NCBI RefSeq assembly: GCF_001613365.1
Contig: NZ_BDCF01000047.1
Location: 1 to 64,000 of the forward strand
Origin: Nocardia xishanensis NBRC 101358
GTDB lineage: Bacteria > Actinomycetota > Actinomycetes > Mycobacteriales > Mycobacteriaceae
DNA length: 64,000 nt
Direction: 5' to 3'
Positions 1 through 9,026 of this stretch are shown one piece after another; the first letter of the stretch is position 1, and the number at the start of each line of letters is the position of its first letter. A program made the position numbers and the translations under genes. The notes beneath the pieces are model-generated. The model was not told where the DNA came from and ran no database searches. It was given only the letters and a program-made list of their open reading frames with translations.

Positions 1-702
1 GCGGGCCGCGCGGCACAGCCGCAGCGCCGCGTCCGAGTGGCCGAGACCGCGGCCGACCACGCGCGTGAGCAGCGCCATCGCCTGCGGTTCCGGCAGGCCT
101 TGCAATTCCAGCGAACGGCCTTGCCCCCACAGCATTCTCGTCGCCGTCGCGACGATCAGATCACCCTTTGGCACCAGGTCGAGCACGCTGTCCAGATCGG
201 TGGCGGAACCACCGAAATCGTCGATCACGACGAGCGCGCGGATGGATCCCATCAACCGGCGCAGCACCGTCGGCTCCGGCCGGTAGTCGGCGGCGTCGTA
301 ACAGGCCTGGAACAGCGATTGAATCAAGTCCTCGACCGCGAGTCCGGCCGCCGAGAGATAGACGACGGGATGCCCGCCGCGAGCGCGGTCCGCCGCGAAC
401 CGGCGAAGCACCGTCGTTTTCCCGACCCCAGGCGGACCCGAAATCTCCACCGGCACACCCTGATCCAGCGATTCGGCGACGAACCGCAATTCGCGCAACC
501 TGCCGATCATGTCGGCGCGTGCCCGCGGGATCGGCATTCCCATCGGTCGCGTCCGCCGCCGCACGTCTGGCGGCGATCCGTTGCGGACGAAAACCTGTGA
601 CCCTTGCGCGTTGATCACGACGTTGCGCTCGCCGACGACAACCTGGCCCGCGACGCTCCCGCCGACAGTGACGCGATGAAACCTGTCGTCTTCCCCATCC
701 AT
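1..702 (-). CDS. STAND/NB-ARC-type ATPase, N-terminal part (runs off the left edge)
   Basis: The frame is open from an ATG at 702 to the window edge, giving 234 codons of an incomplete protein. The first ~40 residues are beta-rich and Gly/Val-rich (VTVGGSVAGQVVVGERNVV), a leader common in actinobacterial STAND NTPases. A Walker A motif (GPPGVGKTT) lies near residue 95 and a Walker B (ALVVIDDFGG) near residue 160. STAND proteins are nucleotide-controlled switches, often with C-terminal sensor repeats or a DNA-binding domain; those would lie to the left and cannot be seen. A LuxR-type regulator or a conflict-system NTPase is equally possible. The ATPase core is secure; the role is unknown. Confidence 0.75.
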   Translation of the reverse strand, partial: MDGEDDRFHRVTVGGSVAGQVVVGERNVVINAQGSQVFVRNGSPPDVRRRTRPMGMPIPRARADMIGRLRELRFVAESLDQGVPVEISGPPGVGKTTVLRRFAADRARGGHPVVYLSAAGLAVEDLIQSLFQACYDAADYRPEPTVLRRLMGSIRALVVIDDFGGSATDLDSVLDLVPKGDLIVATATRMLWGQGRSLELQGLPEPQAMALLTRVVGRGLGHSDAALRLCRAAR

Positions 703-867
703 GCGAATTCTCCCCGGCGACGTCAGTCGTAGCGGTCAGAGTAATCGATGGATTACCTTCGGGCGCAGCCATTTCCGCGACGTGAAAGCCTCGGATATTC
801 GTTCGGATAATCAGTCAATTCTCCGCATGTCGAAGAAGGACCAGGAGCGATCGGTGCGAAGAAATAG

Positions 868-1539
868 CTAGCCGCCGACCACCGCGCGCGTTCCCGGCGC
901 GAGGACCGCGTCCAGCTGGTACCACGGGACGGTGACCACGATGTCGCCGGCGGGGTCCTCGGCCGAGGCGCCGAAGTGGATCTGCAGGCCCGCCGGGGTC
1001 GCCAGCCAGACGCGGTAGTTGTGCTCGGCGGGCTCGAGCACGCTGGCCGGAAGGCCGGACCGCGGCGGGAGGAGGCCGGCGGCTCGGGTGGCGAGGGCGT
1101 CCAGGCCACGGGGAAGATCGGTGAACAGGTCGGCGAGGGTGAGTGTGCGGCCGGTTCGCACGTCGGTCACGTGACTCGTGCGCAGGACGACGGTCGCGCC
1201 GCCGGTATCGACCGAGACCGACAGCAGCCCGCTCAGCACTCGCGGCCCGAGAGAGGTGATCTGGCCGGGGCCCGGCGCGAGAGTGGTCCGCGCGTCCACT
1301 TGGTCGATCCAAAAGCGCGCCGCCGCATGCATTCCCGCGTTGAACGCCGCCGCGGCGGGATCGCCGCCCGCGACCTGCGGGACATCGAGGACGTATCCGG
1401 GCCCGGTGACGAGCTCCGAGATCCCGGCGTGCGCCACGCCGCTCGGCGGGGCCGCCACGGCGTCCGGCTCGACGGCGGCCGCGCGGGTGGTGAGCAGCCC
1501 GGCCATCGCCACCACGACGGCGGCGGCGTAGATCTTCAT
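868..1539 (-). CDS. Secreted RsiV/DUF3298-like protein
   Basis: The protein has 223 residues. A signal peptide is visible at residues 1-22 (MKIYAAAVVVAMAGLL, then an Ala-rich cleavage region), so it should be exported. The body resembles the DUF3298/RsiV fold: a segment after VPQVAGG, an LSVSVDTGG strand, a TGRTLTLADLF motif near residue 135, and a C-terminal strand ending in VTVPWYQLDAVL. In RsiV proteins this domain is extracytoplasmic and binds ligands such as lysozyme, but here there is no anti-sigma cytoplasmic part and no sigma gene next door. A stand-alone secreted protein of unknown ligand is the best description. Confidence 0.7.
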   Translation of the reverse strand: MKIYAAAVVVAMAGLLTTRAAAVEPDAVAAPPSGVAHAGISELVTGPGYVLDVPQVAGGDPAAAAFNAGMHAAARFWIDQVDARTTLAPGPGQITSLGPRVLSGLLSVSVDTGGATVVLRTSHVTDVRTGRTLTLADLFTDLPRGLDALATRAAGLLPPRSGLPASVLEPAEHNYRVWLATPAGLQIHFGASAEDPAGDIVVTVPWYQLDAVLAPGTRAVVGG

Positions 1540-1640
1540 TCCGGTCTCCGAATTCGCGACGCACCGAGGTTTTCCCGGTGTCTGCCGCTACGGTCCGGCA
1601 CGCCGCCAAAGAACCGCTGAGCATCGGCTGAAGAACGCCG

Positions 1641-2519
1641 TCAGCGCTCGCGCATGTCCGCGAGCTGGTTACGCGTGTATTCGAGTTCGAGGGTCACCTG
1701 CGCCGAGGGCTCGCGCTGCGCCAGCGCCTCGAGTTCGGCGAGCACCTCGCCGAGGGCGGCGATTCCGCCCTCCCGTTCCGACTCCGTGTCCGCGGACCAG
1801 TACCGCAGCCAGGCCGCCGAACGCAGGCAGCGCGAGCGCGGTCCGATGCGGCCGAGTTCGCCCCACAGCTGGGCGGCGCGCAGATACGCGGGCCGCGCCT
1901 GGTCCTCCGCGCCGCCGGCATCCAACGCGGAGGCGGCCGACCAGAGCAGCTCGGCTCGAAGCTCGACGCGCGAGCGATCTGCGCCGATCAGCCGTGCGCC
2001 TTCCAGGAATTGCTCGCCCGCTTCGCGATACTTGCCGGTGAGCCGCAGCGATTTGCCGAATTGCCCACGCAGAACGGCCATTTCGCCTGCGGGATAGGGC
2101 GCGGCGCCCGCGGCGAGTGGTGGCCCGAAGAGCTCGACGGCCTCGGCGTGCCGCCCCGCCCGATGCAGCGCGCGGGCGGCGACCAAGGTCAGATGCACCG
2201 CGTCCGCGTCGGACACTCCGCCCCACCGCGCGGCGGCGTGCAGGGCCGTCTCCGCCAGTTCCAGTTCCCGCCCCGGGCGACCCGCCAGCACCATCACCAG
2301 CTGCGAATGCCACCGCGCGAGCGTTTCGGCGGGCAACGCCCCAGCGCCGAGCGCCAGCGCCTTACGCAGATACTCCTCCGCCGCACCGGGGGCGTCGAGC
2401 AATCGTGCCGCGGCCAGCCCAGCCAACCGCTCGGCATCCTCGCCCCGTTGGTCCCCTTCCCCATCGCCGGTCTGCCCGACGCACCCCGCCTCGACGCCTT
2501 CCGGCGCTCCGTTCCCCAT
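1641..2519 (-). CDS. TPR-repeat protein
   Basis: The ATG at 2519 gives 292 residues. Longer starts exist, but the residues before this Met have no family-like character. No strong ribosome binding site marks the start, so the N-terminus is uncertain. The protein is almost entirely amphipathic helices with TPR-like spacing: ARALHRAGRHAEAVELF near residue 100, GKSLRLTGKYREAGEQFLEG near 155 and LWSAASALDAGGAEDQARP near 185. TPR solenoids mediate protein-protein contacts. There is no catalytic motif or signal peptide, so it is probably cytoplasmic. It resembles the detached helical part of a STAND-type regulator, which may connect it with the STAND ATPase at the left edge; that link is inference. 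Confidence 0.6.
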   Translation of the reverse strand: MGNGAPEGVEAGCVGQTGDGEGDQRGEDAERLAGLAAARLLDAPGAAEEYLRKALALGAGALPAETLARWHSQLVMVLAGRPGRELELAETALHAAARWGGVSDADAVHLTLVAARALHRAGRHAEAVELFGPPLAAGAAPYPAGEMAVLRGQFGKSLRLTGKYREAGEQFLEGARLIGADRSRVELRAELLWSAASALDAGGAEDQARPAYLRAAQLWGELGRIGPRSRCLRSAAWLRYWSADTESEREGGIAALGEVLAELEALAQREPSAQVTLELEYTRNQLADMRER

Positions 2520-2581
2520 GCGGGGGATCGTGATCGGGGCCGCCAAAGAAACGCTTAACGAATCCTGATCGTCGCCCGGGA

Positions 2582-2920
2582 CTACTTGGGGCGCTTGGAC
2601 TTCGGCAGTTTGCTCAGGATCGCGTCGTAGGACTGGTCGACGAGCTCGCGTAGCTCGTCGGGCGCTACCGCGCCGCCGACCCGGATGCTGTTCCATCCGT
2701 AGCGGCCGATGTAGGCCGACGCGGTGACGTCGTCCGGGTAGATATGCACGAGTTCATCTGCCTCGTCCCGGTTTCGACCGCACTTCAGGCCGACCGAATC
2801 GCCGCCGAGGAACGCGAAGATCTTGTCGCCGACCTTGGCGACCACGTCGCCTTCCCACGGTTCGTCCTGCCAAGCGCCCGGCTTGGCGAGGCAGTACGCC
2901 AGCAGCTGCGCGCCGTCCAT
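2582..2920 (-). CDS. MmcQ/YjbR family protein (DUF419)
   Basis: This 112-residue protein matches the MmcQ/YjbR family in length and layout: an N-terminal helix (GAQLLAYCLAKPGAWQDEPW), the WEGDVVAKVGDKIFAFLG strands, a LKCGRNRDEADEL segment and the conserved YGWNSIRV motif near residue 75. The fold is a CyaY-like alpha/beta sandwich that is often DNA-binding-like, but no molecular function is established. It begins one base after the stop of the VWA gene, so it is the last gene of the proA-moxR-VWA-yjbR string. The Lys/Arg-rich C-terminus (KLPKSKRPK) is typical. Confidence 0.85.
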   Translation of the reverse strand: MDGAQLLAYCLAKPGAWQDEPWEGDVVAKVGDKIFAFLGGDSVGLKCGRNRDEADELVHIYPDDVTASAYIGRYGWNSIRVGGAVAPDELRELVDQSYDAILSKLPKSKRPK

Positions 2921-2921
2921 G

Positions 2922-4349
2922 TCAGATCGGCAGCAGCCGGGAGACCACGTCGGTGAGCTGTCTGGCCGAACGGCATTCGTGCATCTCGATCACCTCGCGG
3001 TAGCGATCGGCGGCGGAATCGCCCGAACCCCATTGGGTTCGCGGCTCCGGGTTGAGCCAGTGCGCGTGCTTGGCGACCCCGACCAGGGCGCGCAGCGTAT
3101 CCAGCTGCGGGTCACGGTAATTCGTGCGGGCATCACCGAGGATCAGCAGCGAGCTGCGGCTGGTGACGGCGTCGGGGAATTCCCGAGCGAACGCAGTCAG
3201 CGCGCCGCCGTAGTCGGAATGGCCGTCGAAGCCGACGACGCCGGACTCGGCGAAGATCTTGGCCATCGCCTCGTCGAGCTGGGTGTTCGGGTCGAAGAAC
3301 CGGGTCACCTCGTCGGTGTTGTCGACGAACGCGAAAATCCGTACCCGCGAGAATTGTTCGCGCAACGCGCTCACCAGCAACAGGGTGAAATTGCTGAAAC
3401 CGGCCACCGATCCGGAGACGTCGCACAGCAGGACCAGTTCCGGCCGCCCCGGATGCGGCTTGCGGTTCACCAGGTCGATCGGCACGCCGCCGGTCGACAT
3501 GGACTTGCGCAGCGTGCGCCGCAGATCGATCTCGCCGCGCCGAGCATGCTTGCGCCGCACGGCAAGACGCGAGGCCAGGATCCGGGCCAGCCGCTGGCTG
3601 CTGCGCCGCAGCTCGGCAAGCTCGCGTTCGGAGGCGCGCAAGAAATCCACGTCCTCGGCCTGCCGCGCGACGCCGTAGCTCGCGACCCGCTCGCGGCCGA
3701 TGCGTTCGGCAACCCGCCTGCGGGTCTCGGCCTCCACGGCGGTGCGGAAGCCCGCGATGCGCTGCCGCGCCGCCCGGCGAGCGACCTCGGCGTCGAACGG
3801 ACTGGTGTCCGGCCCGACGGCCAGCCCGGCCAGGATCTTGGCGAGCAGCGTCTGCGGCTGGACCTCCTTGAGCGCCTGATACGCCGAGAACGACGGGCCG
3901 CGCGCGGACTGATACTGGCCGAGTTGTTCGACAAGCTGACCGACCAGCTGTTCGAGCTGCCGCCCAGGATCGTCCATCGCGAGCAGTTCGGCGAGGAGTT
4001 CGCGCAACGCCCGAATGTCCACCTCACCGGCGGGCGTGCGCGGAATCTCCACCTCGTCCGCGGTTGTGCCGCGCTGCCCGACGGCGACCGGGAACCACAG
4101 GTCGAACAGTCCGTCGAAAGTGGCGCGGTGAGTGGTGCGACGCAGCAGCGCGCAGGCCAAGCCCTCGCGCAGCACCTCGCGGTCCAGCAGATCCAGCACG
4201 GTCATCACCCGGCCCGCGTCGACGGTCTCCGACGGACCGACCGGAATGCCGCGCGCCCGCAGCGCCTCGACGAAGCCGACGAGATGACCGGGCAGCCCGT
4301 GCGGGGCGTCCAGCGACACCGTCTCCGCCGGGCCAGATCCCGTGACCAT
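2922..4349 (-). CDS. CoxE-like VWA domain protein
   Basis: This 475-residue protein has the CoxE/VWA layout. An N-terminal helical region carries the phrase FVEALRARGIPVGPSE, typical of partners of MoxR ATPases. A charged, Arg-rich middle is followed by a C-terminal von Willebrand A domain with an intact MIDAS motif DVSGS at residues 310-314. VWA/MoxR pairs act as metal-dependent chaperones or assembly factors for other proteins, for example cofactor insertion. The gene follows the MoxR ATPase with a three-base gap, so the two are almost certainly co-translated. The client protein cannot be named from the neighbours. Confidence 0.88.
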   Translation of the reverse strand: MVTGSGPAETVSLDAPHGLPGHLVGFVEALRARGIPVGPSETVDAGRVMTVLDLLDREVLREGLACALLRRTTHRATFDGLFDLWFPVAVGQRGTTADEVEIPRTPAGEVDIRALRELLAELLAMDDPGRQLEQLVGQLVEQLGQYQSARGPSFSAYQALKEVQPQTLLAKILAGLAVGPDTSPFDAEVARRAARQRIAGFRTAVEAETRRRVAERIGRERVASYGVARQAEDVDFLRASERELAELRRSSQRLARILASRLAVRRKHARRGEIDLRRTLRKSMSTGGVPIDLVNRKPHPGRPELVLLCDVSGSVAGFSNFTLLLVSALREQFSRVRIFAFVDNTDEVTRFFDPNTQLDEAMAKIFAESGVVGFDGHSDYGGALTAFAREFPDAVTSRSSLLILGDARTNYRDPQLDTLRALVGVAKHAHWLNPEPRTQWGSGDSAADRYREVIEMHECRSARQLTDVVSRLLPI

Positions 4350-4352
4350 GGC

Positions 4353-5228
4353 TCAGGCCAGCTTCAGCTCGGCCAGCGCGCGCTGGTGATCGCTCTGATG
4401 CTTGAGCACCACGCCGAGGGTGGCTCGCACGGTGGAGTCGTCCAGGTCCTTCAGACCGAGCGCCAGCAGGGTGCGGCCCCAGTCGATCGATTCGGCGACC
4501 GAGGGCAGCTTCTTCAACTGCATGCCGCGCAGCACGTGCACGATGCGCACCAGCTGGGCGGACACCGCGGCGGACAGCTCGGGGACCCGGCTGGCCAGGA
4601 TGCGACGCTCCAGCTCCTCGTCCGGGAAGTCCAGGTGCAGGTACAGGCAGCGGCGCTTGAGCGCCTCCGACAGCTCCCTGGTGGCGTTGGAGGTCAGCAC
4701 CACGAACGGCTTGCGGCTGGCGGTGATGGTGCCCAGTTCCGGGACAGTGACGGCGAAATCGCTGAGCACCTCCAGCAGCAGGCCCTCGATTTCGACGTCG
4801 GCCTTGTCGGTCTCGTCGATCAGCAGCACCGTCGGGTCGGTGCGGCGGATCGCGGTGAGCAGCGGACGGGAGAGCAGGAACTCCTCGGTGAAGACGTCGG
4901 CCTTGGTTTCCTGCCAATCGTTTTCGCTGGAGGCCTGGATGCGCAGGATCTGCTTGGCGTGGTTCCACTCGTACAGCGCCCGGGCCTCGTCGACACCTTC
5001 GTAGCACTGCAAGCGCACCAGTTCCGCGCCCGCGGTCTGCGCGACGGCGCGGGCCAGCTCGGTCTTGCCGACACCGGCCGGACCCTCGATGAGCAGCGGC
5101 TTGCCCAGCCGGTCGGCGAGGAACACCGAGGTGGCGGTGGCCTTGTCGGCCAGATAGCCGGTGGTGGCGAGCCGCTCGATCACGTCATCGACCGAGGTGA
5201 AGATCGGCTCTTGCGGTGCATCGGCCAC
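4353..5228 (-). CDS. MoxR-family AAA+ ATPase
   Basis: This 291-residue single AAA+ domain has Walker A GPAGVGKT at residues 49-56, Walker B LLIDE at 135-139, a sensor-1 VVLTSNATREL and an Arg-rich finger region (ALKRRCLYLHLDFPDEELE). The start is a GTG at 5228, supported by an AAGGAAGGA ribosome site about nine bases upstream. MoxR ATPases work with VWA proteins to remodel or activate client complexes, and the VWA gene follows directly. proA lies 65 bases upstream on the same strand, so the pair may be co-transcribed with proline synthesis; no functional tie is implied. Confidence 0.9.
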   Translation of the reverse strand: MADAPQEPIFTSVDDVIERLATTGYLADKATATSVFLADRLGKPLLIEGPAGVGKTELARAVAQTAGAELVRLQCYEGVDEARALYEWNHAKQILRIQASSENDWQETKADVFTEEFLLSRPLLTAIRRTDPTVLLIDETDKADVEIEGLLLEVLSDFAVTVPELGTITASRKPFVVLTSNATRELSEALKRRCLYLHLDFPDEELERRILASRVPELSAAVSAQLVRIVHVLRGMQLKKLPSVAESIDWGRTLLALGLKDLDDSTVRATLGVVLKHQSDHQRALAELKLA

Positions 5229-5293
5229 TGGTCAGTCCTTCCTTCGTGAAGCGGGAGGCTGTCGCCTCCGAAAAACGCCCGCGCGGCGGCGGA

Positions 5294-6559
5294 CTACGCC
5301 GGGCGGGTCTGCCCGTCGCCCCAGACGATCCACTTGGTGGACGTCAGCTCAGGCAGCGCCATCGGGCCGCGCGCGTGCAGCTTCTGGGTCGAGATGCCGA
5401 TCTCGGCGCCGAAACCGAACTGCTCGCCGTCGGTGAACGCGGTGGACGCGTTGACCATGACCGCCGCGGCGTCGACCCGGCTGGTGAACTCCCGCGCCGC
5501 CGCCGACTCGCCGGTGACGATGGCCTCGGTGTGGCCGGTGCCCCAGGTGTTGATGTGCTCGACCGCGGCATCCAGGTCGTCGACGATCTTGAGCGCGATG
5601 TCCAGGGTGAGGTACTCCTCGCCCCAGTCGGCGTCGGTAGCGGGCACCTGGCCGGGCAGGTCGCCGTGGATGGTGACGCCGTGCCGCTCCAGTGCCGCGG
5701 TGAGCTTGGGCAGCGCGGTGTCGGCGATGGCCTTGTCGATGAGGACCGTCTCGGCCGCGTTGCAAACGCTCGGACGGCGGGTCTTGGCGTTGATCAGTAT
5801 CTGCTCGGCCATCTCCAGATCCGCGGCCGCGTGCACGTAGACGTGGCAGTTGCCGGTGCCGGTCTCGATGGTCGGCACGGTGGCGTCGCGCACCACCGCG
5901 TCGATCAGCCCGGCGCCGCCGCGCGGGATCACCACGTCGACCAGGCCGCGCGCCTGGATCAGATGGGTGACGCTGGAGCGGTCGTGGCTGGGCAGCAGCT
6001 GCACCGCGTCGGCCGGGATGCCCTGTGCCGTCAGCGCTTTGCGCAGTACGTCGACCAAGGCGGAGTTGGACTCGGCGGCCGAGGAGGAGCCGCGAAGCAG
6101 TGCGGCGTTGCCCGACTTCAGCGCGAGACCGAAAGCGTCGACCGTGACGTTCGGACGCGCCTCGTAGACCATGCCGACCACACCGAGCGGCACCCGCACC
6201 TGACGAACCTCGAGGCCATTGGGCAGCGTCGAGCCGCGCACCACGTCGCCGACCGGATCCGGAAGACCGGCGACCTGACGCAAACCGGACGCGATGCCAT
6301 CGATGCGGGCCTTGGTCAGCCGCAGCCGATCGAGCAGCGAGGCCTCGGTGCCAGCGACCTCGGCGGTCGCGATGTCCTTGTCATTGGCCGCGAGCACCGT
6401 GTCGGCCGCGGCGAGCAGCGCGTCCGCCGCGGCGTGCAGCGCCTCGTTCTTCTGCGCGGTGGTCAGCTGGGCCAGCGACCTGGACGCGACGCGGGCCTTT
6501 CGCGCGGCGTCGTGTACCGCCTCGCGGACATCGAGCTCGGTCGTCGTTCCTACCGTCAT
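5294..6559 (-). CDS. proA: Glutamate-5-semialdehyde dehydrogenase (gamma-glutamyl phosphate reductase)
   Basis: ProA reduces gamma-glutamyl phosphate to glutamate-5-semialdehyde with NADPH, the second step of proline synthesis. The ATG at 6559 gives 421 residues, the usual family length; the 15 residues of an earlier in-frame start are not family-like. The catalytic cysteine (near residue 266) is in TRRPSVCNAAETVLI. Other hallmarks are VVIPRGGAGLID and the GTGNCHVYVH strand. The partner kinase gene proB is on the same strand 43 kb away rather than adjacent. A divergent ribokinase gene starts 117 bases from the proA start. Confidence 0.96.
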   Translation of the reverse strand: MTVGTTTELDVREAVHDAARKARVASRSLAQLTTAQKNEALHAAADALLAAADTVLAANDKDIATAEVAGTEASLLDRLRLTKARIDGIASGLRQVAGLPDPVGDVVRGSTLPNGLEVRQVRVPLGVVGMVYEARPNVTVDAFGLALKSGNAALLRGSSSAAESNSALVDVLRKALTAQGIPADAVQLLPSHDRSSVTHLIQARGLVDVVIPRGGAGLIDAVVRDATVPTIETGTGNCHVYVHAAADLEMAEQILINAKTRRPSVCNAAETVLIDKAIADTALPKLTAALERHGVTIHGDLPGQVPATDADWGEEYLTLDIALKIVDDLDAAVEHINTWGTGHTEAIVTGESAAAREFTSRVDAAAVMVNASTAFTDGEQFGFGAEIGISTQKLHARGPMALPELTSTKWIVWGDGQTRPA

Positions 6560-6676
6560 GGCTAACAGCCTACGCACCGGGTCGGCGGCCCTTTCCACCT
6601 GCACGAGCGGCCCGGCGCGCGGGCGCGGCGTTCGGTTGCGTGCGGGCGTGCCGACCGCGGACTACCGTCCGGCGGT

Positions 6677-7555
6677 ATGACCGCTGACGCCCCCGTGATC
6701 GCCGTGCTCGGCAGCATCAACATGGATCTCGTCACCACCACCCGGCGACGGCCCGCACCCGGGGAGACGGTGCTCGGCAGCGGTTTCGCCATGGTGCCCG
6801 GCGGCAAGGGCTCGAATCAGGCGATCGCGGCGCGGCGGTCGGGCGGCACGGTGGCTTTCCTCGGAGCGGTCGGGTCCGACGTGTTCGCGGGCGACCTGCG
6901 CCGGGTGCTCACCGAATCGGGCGTCGGAACCGACCGGCTGCGCACGCTGCCCGGTCCCAGCGGGATCGCCGCCATCGTGGTCGACGGCACGGGCGAGAAC
7001 AGCATCATCGTGGTCGGCGGGGCGAACACGGCGCTGACCGAGCTGACCGCCGACGACCTCGCGTTGATCGGCGCGTCCGATGTCCTGCTGTGCCAGTTGG
7101 AGATTCCGGTGCCGACCGTCGCCGCGGCCGCCAGTCACGCACGTGCGAAAGACACCGTCGTGATGCTCAATCCTTCACCCGCGCAACGTCTTCCGTCCGA
7201 AGTGTGGGACGACGTCGATGTGGCGGTGGTGAATTCGGGTGAGGCCGCCCAGCTCGGCGGCGCGCTGCACGCCGTCCGCCACTTGGTGGTCACCCGGGGA
7301 TCGGCCGGTGCGACCTATCGCGGTCCGGACGGTGCGGAACTGTCCGTTCCCGGCGTTTCGATCGACGTGGTCGACACCACCGGCGCGGGTGACGCATTCA
7401 CCGGCGCGCTGGCCGCCGCCTGGCATCGCGGACCGCGCGCCGCTCTCGAATGGGCCTGTGCCGCAGGCGCTCTCGCCACCACACGGCTCGGCGCCAGCAG
7501 TGCGATTCCGGACCGGGAGCGCATCGAGGCCCTGCTGCGCGAGCACGCGAACTAG
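6677..7555 (+). CDS. rbsK: Ribokinase (PfkB family)
   Basis: This 292-residue PfkB-family sugar kinase resembles ribokinase most. The N-terminal signature GSINMDLV is followed by GGKGSNQA at residues 42-49, which binds sugar and closes the lid. The C-terminal DTTGAGDAF at 233-241 carries the catalytic base Asp239 and the anion hole. Ribokinase phosphorylates ribose at O5 with ATP to feed the pentose phosphate pathway. No ribose transporter or repressor gene adjoins it, so another pentose or nucleoside sugar is possible. The glutamine-synthetase-like gene starts 109 bases downstream and could share the transcript. Confidence 0.85.
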   Translation: MTADAPVIAVLGSINMDLVTTTRRRPAPGETVLGSGFAMVPGGKGSNQAIAARRSGGTVAFLGAVGSDVFAGDLRRVLTESGVGTDRLRTLPGPSGIAAIVVDGTGENSIIVVGGANTALTELTADDLALIGASDVLLCQLEIPVPTVAAAASHARAKDTVVMLNPSPAQRLPSEVWDDVDVAVVNSGEAAQLGGALHAVRHLVVTRGSAGATYRGPDGAELSVPGVSIDVVDTTGAGDAFTGALAAAWHRGPRAALEWACAAGALATTRLGASSAIPDRERIEALLREHAN

Positions 7556-7664
7556 CCGGACCTGCCCGCCGTTCCCGGAACCGCGTCGGCGGCCCCGTCG
7601 AGCCCCGGCGCGTCCACCCGCGTTGTCCCGCCACCGCGCCGCGCAGCGCCTATCGTTGGGATTC

Positions 7665-9026
7665 ATGCCCACCATGCCCGAGCGCATTCCGGCCGACGGG
7701 GACGCGGCGGCGCCGATCGATCACATCGACGCCGAGATGATCGCGCTGTCCTTCGTCGACAACGCAGGGATCACCCGGGTGAAGACGGTCCCCGCCGCAC
7801 GTCTGGCGCATGCGGCGCGCTTCGGCGTCGGCGTCTCGCCGTGTTTCGAGACCTTCGGTTTCGACGATCTGATGACGGTGGGCCGCTATCTCGGCGGACC
7901 CGACGGGGACCTGCGGCTCGTGCCCGACCTCGGCGCGCTCACCGAACTCGCCGGCCAGCACGGCTGGGCATGGGCGCCCGCCGACAAGTACACCCAGGAC
8001 GGCACACGGTTCGCGGCCTGCCAGCGCGGTTTCGCGACGCGGCAGGTCGAGGCGGCGCGGCGGGCGGGCTTGCGGCTTTCGATGGCCTTCGAAACCGAGT
8101 GGGCGCTGGGCCGAACCGAGGACCCGATCGGCTTCACGCCCGCCATCAACGGTCCCGCCTACGGCATGATCAGGCTCGGCCAAGTGGCGGAATACGCCCG
8201 CGAATTGGTGAGCCTGTTGATTCGGCAGGGCCTCAGGGTCGAACAGTTCCACCCGGAATACGCGGCGTCACAGCTGGAGATCTCCATCGCGCCCAGCGAT
8301 CCGGTCGCCGCGGCCGACGCGGCGGTGCTGCTGCGGCACACCATCCGTGACCTCAGCGGGAAGTACGGCTGGCGCGCGACGTTCGCACCCTGCCTGATAC
8401 CCGGCGGTGCGGGTTCCGGTGCGCACCTGCATCTTTCGGCGCACGACGAGAGCGGCTCGCTGTTCGCCGACGGACCGGGGCCCTACGGCATGAAGGAGGC
8501 GGGCGCGGCGTTCCTCGCCGGCGTGCTGCGCGAACTGCCCGCGCTGGTCGCGGTCGGCGCGGGGAACCCGGCCAGCTTCCTGCGGCTGCAACCCTCCCGA
8601 TGGGCGGGGATCTGGCAGTGCTGGGGACGCGAAACACGCGAGGCGGCAATCCGTTTCGTCACCGGCGTGCAGGGAACCGAGCGCTGGGCCGCCAATGCCG
8701 AGGTCAAATGCTTCGACGGGACGGGCAATCCGTATCTCATCGTCGGGTCCGTGATCGCCGCCGGACTCGCCGGCATCGCGGAGGGCTTGGCCCTGCCCAA
8801 GGAAATCACTGGTGACCCAGCGACTTTCGCACGCCGGTATCAGGTGCGCAGACTCCCGGCCGATGCCGCGGAGGCGGCCGCGCATCTCGCCGCGTCCACC
8901 GTGCTCGCCGACGCCATGGGGCCCGAACTGCACGACGCGCTGGTCACCGTGCGGCGGGCCGAGTCCGAACGCTACCGCGGCGCCAGACCCGAAGAACTCG
9001 TCGCGTTCACGCTCTGGCGGTTCTGA
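7665..9026 (+). CDS. Glutamine synthetase-like gamma-glutamyl ligase (FluG C-terminal type)
   Basis: From the ATG at 7665 the protein has 453 residues. It has the glutamine synthetase beta-grasp N-terminus (ALSFVDNAGITRVKTVP) and catalytic domain: FETEWALG supplies metal-binding Glu residues, GSGAHLHLSA is the glutamate-binding His loop, and a late WGRETREAAIRF is an ATP-site Arg motif. It departs from ordinary GlnA in having LRLQPSRWAGIW where GlnA has a KRL-type loop, as in polyamine or amine gamma-glutamyl ligases. Its stop codon shares a base with the start of an amidohydrolase gene, so the two are translationally coupled. In fungal FluG these domains are one polypeptide. The amine substrate is unknown. 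Confidence 0.82.
   Translation: MPTMPERIPADGDAAAPIDHIDAEMIALSFVDNAGITRVKTVPAARLAHAARFGVGVSPCFETFGFDDLMTVGRYLGGPDGDLRLVPDLGALTELAGQHGWAWAPADKYTQDGTRFAACQRGFATRQVEAARRAGLRLSMAFETEWALGRTEDPIGFTPAINGPAYGMIRLGQVAEYARELVSLLIRQGLRVEQFHPEYAASQLEISIAPSDPVAAADAAVLLRHTIRDLSGKYGWRATFAPCLIPGGAGSGAHLHLSAHDESGSLFADGPGPYGMKEAGAAFLAGVLRELPALVAVGAGNPASFLRLQPSRWAGIWQCWGRETREAAIRFVTGVQGTERWAANAEVKCFDGTGNPYLIVGSVIAAGLAGIAEGLALPKEITGDPATFARRYQVRRLPADAAEAAAHLAASTVLADAMGPELHDALVTVRRAESERYRGARPEELVAFTLWRF

Noticed and set aside
2823..5249. 808-codon plus-strand open frame opposite the VWA and MoxR genes
   Set aside because: Low-complexity His/Gln/Arg composition; the minus-strand frames have Walker and MIDAS motifs.
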